NCBI GenBank assembly: GCA_964036315.1
Contig: OZ038496.1
Coordinates: 11,676,535 to 11,740,534, forward strand
Length of the DNA stretch: 64,000 bases
Source: Acanthosepion esculentum
Lineage: Eukaryota; Mollusca; Cephalopoda; Sepiida; Sepiidae
Reading direction: 5' to 3'
Shown: positions 54,945 through 64,000 of the stretch, one piece after another
Numbering within the stretch: the stretch's first letter is position 1
How the letters are laid out: each line of letters opens with the position of its first letter
The notes under the pieces: generated by a model
The model's input: only the letters and a program-made list of their open reading frames with translations
Told to the model about the DNA's origin: nothing
Databases searched by the model: none
Made by a program: the position numbers and the translations under genes

Positions 54945-55005
54945 TGTGTTTTTGTGTATATTTAATATTTCAGACCACCTCGGTCCTTCCTCAGAAATCA
55001 AATGA
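54945..55005 (-). ncRNA. Hammerhead-like hairpin, third family
   Basis: The complement reads CTGAGGAAGGACC, GAGG loop, TGGTCTGAAATATTAAATAT. It has CUGANGA, a 5-bp stem and GAAA, like the S1 hairpin, again with one extra A before stem II. Followed by an ACACAAAAACACAGAAATAA tail. Whether it is a decayed ribozyme or only a similar-looking retroelement 3' hairpin cannot be told. Confidence 0.35.
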
Positions 55006-55011
55006 GATACT

Positions 55012-55077
55012 GTGTTTGTGTGTTTGTTTACAGCGTTTGTCGTGAGGCGTAAACGCTGTAAACAAACACACAAACAC
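55012..55077. repeat. Perfect 27-bp inverted repeat
   Basis: 55012-55038 and 55051-55077 are exact reverse complements (core TTTGTTTACAGCGTTT), with a 12-bp loop. Lies between two (TA)n arrays. Confidence 0.97.
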
Positions 55078-55093
55078 GTGGCCTCTTATCATG

Positions 55094-55094
<1 letters not shown>

Positions 55095-55152
<58 letters not shown>
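55095..55152. repeat. (TA)n microsatellite
   Basis: About 28 TA units. Confidence 0.97.
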
Positions 55153-55156
<4 letters not shown>

Positions 55157-55650
55157 TTTATTTAAATATTATAACATAAATATGTTATAATATCACTACA
55201 AAAATAGCCATTTTGTTTCAACACCTCCGGTGTCTTATCAAGTGATGATGTTGTATGTAGAATAAATAGTTTTAAAAGTTTCGAATTAATTAACGATCCT
55301 TCACTAGGGGTAAACGCTGTTACATAAGCTAGAATGACCAATCAAAATACAAGTATATGAGAATTCAAAAAATTTGACAACGAAGCAAGGTTATCATAGA
55401 TATTAAAAGCTTTAAAGTTGGGGTTCTAGTAAAATAGAATATGTCGTAACTAATAAGATATTAAATTATATGATAAAATTTGAAATTAAAATTAAAAGTA
55501 AAAAATTACCCATTTAGAAATCTAAATCTAATCTCTATTAAGTTTAAAATTATAGAATTACTGAGGAGAAAATAAAAAAATACATATGCTATTTAATTTA
55601 TTTCTTCATTGAAATTACGTTAAAAATGATGTTGATAGCTCTAGACAAAA
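55153..55650 (-). mobile_element. Hammerhead-bearing repeat H1, copy 1
   Basis: About 490 bp, duplicated at 56311-56790 with roughly 80-85 percent identity, both beside (TA)n. Shared blocks include CACTACAAAAATAGCCATTT, AACGCTGTTACATAAGCT, GAATGACCAATCAAAATA and GAGAATTCAAAAAA. No ORF. The hammerhead motif is at its left (minus-strand 3') end. Size and lack of coding resemble retrozyme or PLE-derived non-autonomous elements. Confidence 0.7.
55194..55244 (-). ncRNA. Hammerhead ribozyme homologue with C3U/G8A changes
   Basis: On the minus strand: CAC, TTGATAA (55235-55241), stem II GACACC/GGTGTT with a GGA loop, GAA, stem III ACAAAA paired with TTTTGT, A at the cleavage position, then GTG pairing CAC in stem I. 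The architecture equals the canonical motif at 213-267, but the core CUGATGA is TTGATAA: C3 to U and G8 to A. These two bases pair in the active fold, so U3-A8 keeps a pair; activity is probably reduced. Confidence 0.55.
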
Positions 55651-55726
55651 ATGTATACATTTTAACATTTTAATTCAACGAGTGTAACTATGCTGATAAC
55701 GTCTCACGTAAAACAATCCAAACACA

Positions 55727-55728
<2 letters not shown>

Positions 55729-55794
<66 letters not shown>
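55729..55794. repeat. (TA)n microsatellite
   Basis: About 32 TA units. Confidence 0.97.
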
Positions 55795-55799
<5 letters not shown>

Positions 55800-56080
55800 A
55801 AGTGTTGGTTTGTTTCATTTTATTAATAAGGAATCCATTACTTTTAGCCATTTTTTTTTGCATATCGATGATGCTATTATATTGTGTTGTTTACAAGTAT
55901 GTTCCGAATAATGTCCGGTAGGTCTCCATAAATATTTAAATGTGATCTAATTGAGCTATTTTCAGAAAGGTGTATTCGTAAATAATTATATAGTTTCATT
56001 TTATGTTTCAGACACAGACTAACTTTACACCTTTCTGACAATAGCTTATTAATAAAAACAAAGAAACCAACACTTAATAA
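55795..56080. mobile_element. Hairpin element between (TA)n arrays
   Basis: Outer arms 55795-55830 and 56045-56080 (TTATTAAGTGTTGGTTT, then TTATTAATAAG) match at about 32 of 36 bases. An inner 13-bp pair (TCAGAAAGGTGTA) lies at 55964 and 56028. No ORF. Confidence 0.8.
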
Positions 56081-56148
56081 TATTAACTTTGAACATGACC
56101 ATAATATCATGACCATTTTGTGAAACAAAAAATGAAAACATTTTATAA

Positions 56149-56152
<4 letters not shown>

Positions 56153-56220
<68 letters not shown>
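56153..56220. repeat. (TA)n microsatellite
   Basis: About 34 TA units. Confidence 0.97.
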
Positions 56221-56222
<2 letters not shown>

Positions 56223-56310
56223 CAAGTATAGGATTGGTGAATACGGAATAAATTCAAATATACAACAAATACTATTCTTAAATGAGTGCTCAATACAGAG
56301 TAGAGGAAAT

Positions 56311-56790
56311 ATAATTATTTATTCGAAAATTATAACATAAATATGTTATAAAATCACTACAAAAATAGCCATTTTGTTTCAACACCACTAGTGTATTATC
56401 AAACGATGGTGTTGGATGTATAATAAAGGGTTTTAAAAGGTTCAAATCAATCGATCATCGCTCGCTAGGGAAAACGCTGTTACATAAGCTGGAATGACCA
56501 ATCAAAATATAAGTATACGAGAATTCAAAAAACTTGACAACGAACTAAGGTTATCATAATTAATTAATGCTTTAATGTTGGAGTTAGACTAAAATAGAAT
56601 TTATTCGAACTAATAAATATTAAATTATGCGATAAAATTTGAAATTAAAAATTACCGATTTTAAAATTTAAATTTAATCTATATTAAGTTTAGAATTATA
56701 AAAATACTGAGAAAAAAAGAAAAAATACATATGTTATTCTATTTATTTTGTTTTTATTGAAATTAATTTTGAATAAACGTTAAGATCAAA
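56311..56790 (-). mobile_element. Hammerhead-bearing repeat H1, copy 2
   Basis: Collinear with 55153-55650. The boundary is preceded by 90 bp of other sequence after the (TA)n. Confidence 0.7.
56355..56405 (-). ncRNA. Hammerhead ribozyme homologue, second copy
   Basis: The minus strand carries TTGATAA (56396-56402), stem II ACAC-/-GTGT, GAA, the same stem III and GTAGTG. Stem I is CGT/GTG, pairing through wobbles. Shared TTGATAA shows the C3U/G8A state predates the duplication. Confidence 0.5.
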
Positions 56791-56869
56791 TGTTGCTCTG
56801 AATTTCATGACAACATAGATACATTTGAATCACAAACAGAGGCAGGGGATGATGAGATCTTGCAAAAGA

Positions 56870-57110
56870 GAGATACCGGGGCCGAGTGGTTATAATGTTC
56901 GCATTCCGACTATGAGACCCGGGTTCAAATCTCTCCATGGTCGATTTTCTTGATGTTATTGGTTTGGGGTGGGGTCGAAGCCGAGGCCTGGAGCGCGATG
57001 AGCTTGTTCAAATTGTTGATCGCGCTAGATAACACGCTGATTCTAAGGTCTGCTCAGCATGGTTGCAGTATAAGTGGTGAAGTGGACAGAGGAAAAATGT
57101 CGATTTAAAA
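56870..57110 (+). mobile_element. tRNA-derived SINE family S4
   Basis: Box A GCCGAGTGGTTA (56881-56892, Ser/Leu-like) and box B GGGTTCAAATCTC (56921-56933). Followed by a GC-richer body (GGTTTGGGGTGGGGTCGAAG, GAGCGCGATGAGCTTG). The boxes are only about 28 bp apart and no cloverleaf closes, so it is not a tRNA gene. Confidence 0.65.
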
Positions 57111-57384
57111 GGAAATAATTAATGGTAAGTTAAAGAACAATAGGCAACCAGGAAGAAAAGGAAGAAATCCTAAAGAAGAGAACAAAGAAAAACGAATCGT
57201 GAACAGGAATTCTAGAAACATCAGAAAAGGTGCCGGTGAGAGAAAAGAAAAGACTGGGAAGAAAAATCGTTATTGACCTAACCTCCCCACTAAGGCAGTG
57301 TGTCACACGCGAAGACGTATACATATATCCATGAGTTAGAACAACAATAACCCAGTCCCTGTTACCACTGTCTACAATAAACCT
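57111..57384. other. No gene recognised
   Basis: A minus-strand frame (57130-57390) has no recognised domain. Confidence 0.45.
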
Positions 57385-57520
57385 GGGCACCTCGAAGCGG
57401 TGTAGTGGTTAGCAAGTAGTCACGCTAGAACAGTTACCTATGAGTAGCGAGTTCGATTCTCACTGGGTGCCCCATACTTTCGGCCTTGGGCCACATTTAA
57501 GCTACGCTTGGAAAAATTAC
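57385..57520 (+). mobile_element. tRNA-derived SINE family S2, best copy
   Basis: Box A-like GTGTAGTGGTTAGCAAG (57401-57417) and box B GAGTTCGATTCTC (57449-57461), then CACTGGGTGCCCCATACTTT and CGGCCTTGGGCCACATTTAA, the S2 body. Preceded by GAAGCG. Confidence 0.75.
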
Positions 57521-57880
57521 TGTCTGCAATACACCGACCCTACCTCCACAATTGCAATAAAGAACGTGCTACCCCAAGGTTGGAATCACCAGAGCCGTGT
57601 ACCTTCTATCTCAAATGAGGAGATAATAGATAGTATATGAATTAAATTCTATTCATATTTTTAACCAATAAAATCCCATCAGAAAATTTGTTTGATAAAC
57701 AATAATTACTAAGGCAAATACCACCAGAATACTTTGCAGGCGTATTATTTTGGGGTCGTTTAGACAAGGCAATAGTAATTCCTTCACCAATCGAAGATTT
57801 TCGTGGGCCAGCGTGAAATTATTCTCTAAGGAAAACCAAAAGATCGCACTTCTATGTGAAATTTGATTTTGGATACGTTT
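57521..57880. other. No recognised feature
   Basis: No domain-bearing frame; lies upstream of the possible promoter. Confidence 0.45.
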
Positions 57881-57885
57881 ATGGA

Positions 57886-57894
57886 TATAAAAAT
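57886..57894 (+). promoter_or_regulatory. Candidate TATA box
   Basis: TATAAAAAT, with GC-containing flanks rather than a TA microsatellite. It would place transcription start at about 57915, giving a leader of about 117 nt to the ATG at 58032. Could be chance in AT-rich DNA. Confidence 0.3.
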
Positions 57895-57914
57895 AGAAGC
57901 ATACTGCTACTCAA

Positions 57915-58051
57915 GGTTTAAAAGAGTTTTTGAGTCTACATGTCCCTACGCACACACCAAACTCAAGTATACTATAGCAGACAACAGCCAGCAGCCGCTG
58001 ACTAAGGGGTTCTCCACGCACTGACAGAGACATGAGGCTGACCGTCATAAA
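57915..58051 (+). other. Candidate first exon: leader, ATG and splice donor
   Basis: The stretch 57945-58051 is less AT-rich than its surroundings (ACAACAGCCAGCAGCCGCTG). It ends with ATG at 58032, six complete codons reading MRLTVI, and a donor AAAGTAAGTT with the cut after 58051, leaving two bases of a seventh codon. A basic residue followed by hydrophobic ones is how secretory signal peptides often begin. The downstream exon is not identifiable in the window. Inference only; no transcript or homologue is available. Confidence 0.25.
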
Positions 58052-58141
58052 GTAAGTTTTTCCACACATTTTACATTGCACTAAGAATAATTATTTACTG
58101 AACAAAACAAATTTCACTGCAAGGAAAATTGAACATGTTGT

Positions 58142-58146
58142 TAATT

Positions 58147-58215
<69 letters not shown>
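58142..58215. repeat. (TA)n microsatellite
   Basis: About 36 TA units with one C. Confidence 0.97.
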
Positions 58216-58218
<3 letters not shown>

Positions 58219-58403
58219 GACATTTTTATGTTTATACATTCTTTTTATAGATACAAATATTTAAATGCTCTGTTTTATAATAAACAGTATAATAAACATT
58301 TTCTATGAAAATTCCTCGGACATTATTAATACTGTTTAATATAAAACAGAGCATTTACTTAAATATTTGCATCTATAAAAAGAATTTATAAACATAAAAA
58401 TGT

Positions 58404-58405
<2 letters not shown>
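58216..58405. mobile_element. Long hairpin element 1 between (TA)n arrays
   Basis: Arms of about 80 bp: TTAAGACATTTTTATGTTTA at the left against its complement at the right, continuing through ATTCTTTTTATAGAT, CAAATATTTAA and ATGCTCTGTTTTATA. Central loop about 58290-58320. No ORF. Both ends abut TA repeats. Confidence 0.9.

Positions 58406-58460
<55 letters not shown>
58406..58460. repeat. (TA)n microsatellite
   Basis: About 27 TA units. Confidence 0.97.
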
Positions 58461-58463
<3 letters not shown>

Positions 58464-58645
58464 CAGAAGAGAGAAACCGCAAACTTTTTTTGTTTGTGAT
58501 GTGATTTTTTTTTAAATATTATGCTTTATTTTCCATAAATTTGCTGGAAAATTTATGGAAAATAAAGCAGGATATTTTTTTTCAAAGTCCACATTACAAC
58601 AAAAAACGTTTGCAGTTTCTCTCTTCTTTTTAATATACACACTTT
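58461..58645. mobile_element. Long hairpin element 2 between (TA)n arrays
   Basis: The left arm starts TTAAACAGAAGAGAGAAACC; the complementary arm ends at about 58633 (GTTTCTCTCTTCTTTTTAA). The arms continue through CGCAAAC and GATGTG and meet at ATTTTCCATAAATTTGCTGG (58538-58557). About 85-bp arms with small mismatches. Confidence 0.9.
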
Positions 58646-58672
58646 CTCTCGTTGTAACCACTATAACCTTTT

Positions 58673-58675
<3 letters not shown>

Positions 58676-58740
<65 letters not shown>
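58676..58740. repeat. (TA)n microsatellite
   Basis: About 32 TA units. Confidence 0.97.
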
Positions 58741-58742
<2 letters not shown>

Positions 58743-59825
58743 TATCTAAACTGACGCTCTGCTTCTAATCTTCATTCAAAGTTATGTTTCTTTCAAAAGA
58801 TGTATTGTTGTTGCTGTTGTTATTGCTGTTCTTAAATGATTGGAATCTTGACACTCAGATAGCAACGAAATCCTGGATTGACGTTTCCCAACAATACTAC
58901 ACTTTGATCACAGACAAACCGCTGATGTAACAATACGATTTCTCACACATCCTTAGAAGATAAGTACATAAATTACTTTTTCTTTCAAGTCAACTTAATT
59001 ATTTGAGATTCTTAGGAAATTCATCTGCAGTCCATCTTTGAGTCAAATTAAGTGTCAGAAGTTTTCAGTGTTTCTGTCTTCAGCCGCCTTTGAATTGGCA
59101 AACATAACACTTTGTCAATGACTTTAGATAATCATAAGAGTAGTCCTTTGAAGAAGCTGACCATCCCAAATGCATACTGGATGGTCTCTTGTTCCGGAAC
59201 ACAAAATGATAAATAAGGGGTCGACTCCAGCTATTATACGGAAGGCAGGAAGTTAAGGGAAAAGGGTCCAGCAGTCACTGAGGTATCAGCAGTCACTGAG
59301 ACCACGAGTAAGGTGATCAGTGTGTAGGTAAGTGCCAAGCGGCCAGTGAGGAAGGGAACATCGGAAGATAGGGAGATATCAGTTCATCATAAACATAGAC
59401 GTCTAAGTGAGAATTCATATAGTTGTTATTTTCCAACCAGAGAGTCTTGCAAAACAGTGTCTTTATTTTTTGTTGAATTCGATTATGGCTAATGGGACAA
59501 AACTGTGAACAGAACGAGTCGGGTGTGTATGCAGATACAGCCGTCCTTGGATGCCATGACAGGTTTAGTGAACAATGGACGAGTGGAACACTATGACACG
59601 CTGATAAGCTAAAGAGGGAATGACAAAATTCGAGAAGGGAGAACAAGGGGAAAATAACAGTGGCGGAAGAGAGAATTCCGTAAAAATGGAAAATGAAAGA
59701 AAGACGAAAATAGGAAATTATCAGGAACTGTTTTTGTATTGATTTTTAAAAATTTAATTCAATTCTTGACTTCCCAGTTTCCTATCATTTGGACGACGAA
59801 GGCTTCGCAAACCGTAAAAGCTTAC
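58741..59825. other. No gene recognised
   Basis: A 109-codon minus-strand frame (59317-59646) is the most open, but has no domain I recognise; composition is ordinary. It is listed as unassigned. Confidence 0.4.
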
Positions 59826-59829
59826 TGGC

Positions 59830-60085
59830 TGAAACCTTTGAGCTCTGATCACCGCTTTACCGCAGTTAGAGAAAAATGAAGTAATGCCCAGCCACCGGTT
59901 GGAGAGTAGTAGAAAAAATGACGTAATGCCCAGCCACCGATTGGAGAGTAGTACAAAAAATGACGTAATGCCCAGCCACCGGTTGGAGAGTAGTAGAAAA
60001 AAAATGACGTAATCCCCAGCCACCGGTTGGAGAGTAGTACAAAAAATGGCGTAATGCCCAGCCACCGGTTGGACAGTGGTTGAGA
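59830..60085 (+). mobile_element. M1 MITE with internal 42-bp tandem expansion
   Basis: Starts with an M1 end (ACCTTTGAGCTCTGATCACC). The GTAATGCCCAGCCACCGGTT segment, present once in ordinary M1 units, recurs five times (59883, 59925, 59967, 60011, 60053; 42-44 bp apart). The other end is lost. Minus-strand frames here show peptide repeats (RWLGITSFF) caused by the period. Confidence 0.85.
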
Positions 60086-61640
60086 AGAATTAAACAACAT
60101 AAATCAAACATTATCAACAATAATTTCCCTATATTATATTGTTGATGAAGAAACAAGTGCTTTAAAGAAATCTTCAAACAATAACAGAAGCAACCAATTT
60201 GATAAAAACAAAGATAATCACTCCATTAAATTGTTTTATTATAACCAGATGCATCCGATTTATCAAGTATATAATATATTATATATATTATATAAACCAT
60301 CAAGTTTTTGATCGCGAGCTAATCCTTCATTTATCCTTGATTAGAAATCTGTTATACAAACAAAACCGAAATCCTTACATTTAATTAATTAATCATATTT
60401 TTAAAATAGTTCTTCGTGTATATAATATTACAATAAAATCCTTAGCGATATTGACACATAAAAGAAAAACATGCAGACGAAATTTCTTTACGAGCATCAA
60501 TAGCACCAAGCCAGTTTCGTTTTTACTTTGTTCCTGCAGCCGACTGCTGCAAATTATACACACTCATAAAACAACGTACAACCGTGTCACATACAGTGTC
60601 ACATGTAGACGCATTAGGTTTATCCTATGCTAACGCAATTCTTTCGGTTGTATTATAAAAAAAATATACAAAATATTTTGTGGGAAATGTTTCGCAAAGA
60701 ATCTTTGTAATTCATTTCTTTCAATTTGAAAGAAACTGTAGTTTAAATAAGTCTGTATTGCTACGACGTCACTTGTACAAATCAAGATACCGCCGGTTCA
60801 GTTCGCCGTCCTTGCTTTCTGAACACGTCACAACGTATCTCCGTCTTTCCTTCTGCCATTTTTAATCAGGCCAACACTGCTATCGACCAACCAATCAGCT
60901 TTCTTTGCTTTTATTCTCAGTTACTCAAGCAAATAACCTCCTCCAGTTCGACCAATCAGCACACGACTTGCTATTGGTGGAAGCATGCCAAACTGTGCAA
61001 AAACATTCATTACCGCACATACTGCTGGACGGGAGAGTAATGCCATTTTCACGGGGCAAACTTGCTGATTTCACGTGCCGCACGTTAAGGCAACTCCCTT
61101 ATTTTCCTATGCACCAGATGCAAGCCACTCAGGCTCGCTTGCTTCTACGGGGCTGTTTACCACAGAAACATTATACTGAAATGATAAATATTTAAATTTG
61201 TAGAGACCGTGTTCAGATTTGATTATTTCTTCGTTTTATACACGCATAAATCTGCTGCATCTTACAGATAAAGGTGAACTTGAAGCGAGAGAAATGTGTT
61301 TGAACAAGAGGATGCTAAGAACTCAAAGAAAAGGACATGAGTGCAACGAGGAAGATGTAAGGAAAATGCGAGCGGAAAGGACCCGTATAGTCATCGGCAC
61401 CCGCCCGTATCCGAGCATTGGGATCATCATCCTCTCTCCCTATTCCTGCCCGCGGTAGCGGAGATAACTGTGAATGCCCAGCTTACTCCTGGAAAGTGAT
61501 AAACAGGAGTCACAGATGTGTGACGGTGGTGGACGTGATAGGGGCTAACATGATTGTTGAAGTGGGACGGAGAGAGAGTTCGACGTGGCTACTCGCGTGA
61601 ATTTGATGTTGGTCGACGTCTTCCCTCCTTACTCCCTAGC
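60086..61640. other. No gene recognised; CCAAT/CRE-like motif cluster
   Basis: 60755-60985 contains GACGTCAC (60761), two CCAATCAGC (60892 and 60953) and an inverted CCAAT (CTATTGG, 60972), in sequence less AT-rich than average. Frames at 60905-61195 and 61219-61458 have no recognised domain. Could be a promoter-like stretch or chance. Confidence 0.3.
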
Positions 61641-62060
61641 TTTAGCCTAATCCTGAAGTGTTTGACGCAGCCATTGGCGACAAGTTTCTTTTGATCGACA
61701 ACTCTGCCTGACGGAGAGTTCCACACACTTGACCAGAAGTGACTCCAGCGCAACCCAAAGGGGATTGAGAAAGTCGAAATCTGGCAAATCTAGTTGCATG
61801 ACTGTCGGATGCTTCATTCACCATGGTTACGCCAAACCAATCTGCGGTGCCCTCTTCCGCCGTTCTGGCCGTTGAGATCGCGTAGAACTTTGCCTATTCT
61901 ACCGTTGGCGTCTTTAGGGGTCAGTCGCGTACAGTCGGGTCCCTCCTCCTCGAACGTACCCCTAGAGATAGACATACAAGGGTTAGAACTCCATACATCT
62001 TCGCTCTTGGGTTCCCCGGGACATACAAGCACTCTATCATGACAAGGAACATCCATATAT
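61641..62060. other. GC-richer segment, unassigned
   Basis: Overlapping frames on both strands (61794-62042 +, 61814-62056 -) without a recognised domain. It directly precedes the LINE-C coding match, so it may be upstream LINE sequence too decayed to read. Confidence 0.35.
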
Positions 62061-62069
62061 ATTTTTTAC

Positions 62070-62830
62070 CCTGCCCCCCATTAGAATGTCTGATGCTCAA
62101 CTCCACGAGAGCACTCCTTTGCGACTGCTCGGTCACACATTGTCTGCTGAGCTGAGATGGAACAAATACATTGAGTCAATAGCTTCGTCAACCACAAGGA
62201 AATTGGCTCCCTGTGCCGCGCAAGGAAATTTTTCTCGCCGGAGCCGATCCTTCAAATCTACGAATCAACCGATCGCCCATGCATGGAGTATTGCTGCCAT
62301 ATATGGTCGGAGCCCCTTATGTTTGTGTCAAGGTCCTTGATAAAATCCAGAGACTGATATGCAAAGTAATTGGCCCTGATCTGGCATCTCGTCTGCAGCC
62401 ACTCTCTCACAGACGTGCCGTTGCCTCCCTCTGTCTTTTTTACAAATACTTTCACGGTAACGGCTCCGATTGAGCTGCTTTCGCTGGTTCCCAGACTTCA
62501 TGAATTTAAGCGTTCAACTAGTCTGGCATCTCGCTCTCACCCTTTCACTGTCGAAACTGGGAAATGTAGCCGTTTCTTCTACCCCAATAGGTTCATATCT
62601 CGCACTTCTCGCCTTTGGAACTCCCTCCCATTTTCTTGCTTCCCTGATAGCTATAATCTCCAACTATTCAAATGTAATGTTAGTCGACGTCTCCAGATGC
62701 CTTGATCTATCCTTCTATCCTTCTCTTCATCCTTTCCTCTATCACTCCTCTTTGCTCTCGCTCCAACTCTCTGTAATCCCTTGCGTGCTAGTGGTTTCCC
62801 GCCTTGCTTAGAGTGAAACGCTAAAAAAAA
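62070..62830 (+). pseudogene. LINE-C: best copy of RT C-terminal half
   Basis: Plus-strand frames in order: MSDAQLHESTPLRLLGHTLS and AELRWNKYIESIAS (62086-62190), RKEIFLAGADPSNLRIN, MVGAPYVCVKVLDKIQRLIC and KVIGPDLASRLQPLSHRRAV (62305-62415), ASLCLFYKYFHGNGSD, LLSLVPRLHEFKRS, HPFTVETGKCSRFFYPNRFI and SRTSRLWNSLPFSCFPDSYN (62590-62660). The 3' end CCCTTGCGTGCTAGTGG follows at about 62777. This is the part after the RT catalytic box in CR1/Jockey-type LINEs. Several frameshifts; catalytic box absent. Confidence 0.85.
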
Positions 62831-62904
62831 AAAGAAAAGAAATTCAGTACTAAACTAGTAACTCGAAAAAAATAAAAACAGTAATTTATTCACAATAAGA
62901 AAAT

Positions 62905-63160
62905 GATGGTTAGAATTTCTGGGGCAGTTAAAGAAGCTGGAAGAATTTAATACTCACAGGATATATTGAGGGGAAAAGGCGCAGAGGAAGACATGATAAT
63001 CACCTAACCATAATGAATAAATATATATCAGAGCAAAGGTTGAAAGATATAGTGACGAGGACAGATATTGCTTAGAGCAACAAAGCTATGGATAGCTTTC
63101 ATTGCCGAGGTTCTGAAGGAAGCGAAACATAAAGAAATAAGACAAGATTGTGAAACTTCA
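62905..63160 (+). pseudogene. LINE-B C-terminal fragment
   Basis: Shifted plus-strand frames give FLGQLKKLEEFNTH, KRRRGRHDNHLTIMNKYISE, QRLKDIV and RATKLWIAFIAEVLKEAKHK, matching the linker and terminal RAT-LW-A-I-VL block of LINE-B. Confidence 0.65.
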
Positions 63161-64000
63161 TAGAGAAAATGAAAACTAGAATTAAATCCGGATTTATCAG
63201 GTATAGACCGTCTTCTCTCGGCAACAACTTCATATTTGTATGGAAGATTTAATTTTGACGCAAAAAGATTATCATCTGAAAAAAATTCTTTTTCAAGAGC
63301 GCCATAAACTGCTTTCTTATATTCTCCTTAATCTCGTCCATGATTTGATATTCTCCCGATCCACAGCATTTTTCAGTCTCTAAGAAAACTAACTGGAACC
63401 ATATCAGAAATGGAGGAGACTTTCAGTAAGTCTATCCATCCAACTTATCATGAAAATGAATATACCTACTAAAATGTCAGGTAAGGAATTGGCCATCTGA
63501 AAAGTGACTAAATACGCTTGTGTTAATTCCTATCTAATTGTTTGTCGACATACATTACAGTTGTGCAGCCGGTTCTCGAAATAGCTATATATTTTTTCTA
63601 ACAGACCATGTACCTAACTATTCAAGATGTCAGAAAGGTCAAATATATATGAGAAAAGTAAAATTTAAATGCAAATATTGGTAAAAAAAGGCCTAAAAAC
63701 GAAAAAAAAACGGAAAGAAAAAAATAAGACAGTGAAAAATATCAATTGTCAAAAATATGATAAAAAAAATAAGAGAAGAAAGAAAGCGTAAACTGAGAAG
63801 CTTTTCAGCCTCTGTAGAAAATAATGATTAATAAGGCGGATTTTATAGGCAGTAAGGCTCTTTTCATATATGTTATCTATTTGCCTTTTGTCAGACTAAT
63901 TTCAGTTTAGTGAATTTGAAGAAAAAAGTGAAATGAATGCAGACACAAAACTCTGGGGAAAAGCAAACATAAGAAAAAGCAGGAAAACTCTGAAAATGTC
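63161..64000. other. No gene recognised
   Basis: A-rich sequence with A-runs at 63690-63780; no domain-bearing frame. Confidence 0.5.

Noticed and set aside
56881..56940. tRNA gene (Ser/Leu-like)
   Set aside because: Boxes A and B are too close and no cloverleaf or acceptor stem closes; consistent with a SINE head.
59754..60177. Three minus-strand frames with repeated RWLGITSFF-like peptides
   Set aside because: They are readings of the 42-bp expansion within an M1 MITE in three frames.

Overview
The window looks like gene-poor, AT-rich intergenic or intronic DNA from an animal, most likely a cephalopod mollusc such as an octopus. This is inferred from the mix of non-LTR retrotransposon (LINE) families, tRNA- and 5S-derived SINEs, Tc1/mariner/piggyBac relics and long (TA)n, (AC)n, (TTC)n, (TATC)n and (TAA)n arrays; it rests on recalled repeat families, not a search. 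I found no intact host protein-coding gene. The one suggestive trace is a TATA box, leader, short coding start and splice donor near 57.9-58.05 kb.

The recurring families are labelled here. LINE-A is a Dong/R4-like LINE with a C-terminal Cys/His motif and RPD-type restriction-like endonuclease, always beside (TAA)n: 3.5-5.05 kb (two copies, -) and 43.75-45.96 kb (+, split by a mariner). LINE-B is a reverse transcriptase family with GVRQGC and FKYLGSVLT motifs: 13.9, 16.6-17.6, 29.6-30.4, 31.9, 37.7, 53.9-54.5 and 62.9 kb. LINE-C is a CR1/Jockey-like family with an RTSRLWNSLP C-terminus: 26.1, 36.1, 37.0, 38.2, 41.3, 42.4-43.0 and 62.1-62.8 kb. LINE-D at 50.4-51.25 kb ends in a C2H2-like finger. 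LINE-E is a C-terminal piece at 5.2 kb.

DNA transposons are: a maT-like DD37D remnant (5.8-6.3 kb), an internally deleted Tc1-like element with both TIRs (10.65-11.59 kb), a complete but dead mariner (44.20-45.47 kb), an internally deleted mariner (52.9-53.4 kb), foldback MITEs (25.5 and 39.35 kb), and a piggyBac-type MITE family with TTAA-CCCTTTGAG ends (19.8, 34.3-35.0, 59.8 kb). One locus of that family, 35.2-35.9 kb, still carries a piggyBac transposase C-terminus. A solo LTR with a perfect 5-bp target duplication lies inside a minisatellite at 27.24 kb.

The most interesting signal is RNA structure. A canonical type I hammerhead ribozyme fold is present at 213-267. Two diverged homologues with the same architecture lie in a duplicated repeat between (TA)n arrays at 55.2 and 56.4 kb (- strand). 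A tRNA-headed SINE family (9.8-10.4, 42.1, 47.7-48.6 kb, and a headless relic at 21.0 kb) carries a hammerhead-like hairpin in its 3' half, and at 48.2-48.6 kb that half is amplified as a 107-bp tandem array. 54.8-58.75 kb is a cluster of (TA)n arrays alternating with long hairpin-forming inserts.

Layout: 0-3.4 kb satellites and hammerhead; 3.4-6.3 kb LINE-A/E and maT; 6.7-9.6 kb minisatellites; 9.8-12.1 kb SINE pair and Tc1; 13.3-13.7 kb (TTC)n; 13.8-20 kb LINE-B, SINEs, a segmental repeat and MITE; 20-26 kb SINEs and MITE; 26-30.4 kb minisatellite, solo LTR, LINE-B; 31-36 kb minisatellite, 5S-SINE, piggyBac family; 36-43 kb LINE-C, MITE, duplication, 5S-SINE; 43.7-48.6 kb LINE-A/mariner and SINEs; 49-54.5 kb LINE-D, Tc1/mariner relics, LINE-B; 54.8-58.75 kb (TA)n hairpin cluster; 59.8-63.2 kb MITE, LINE-C, LINE-B. 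These are mobile-element relics with no shared host pathway.
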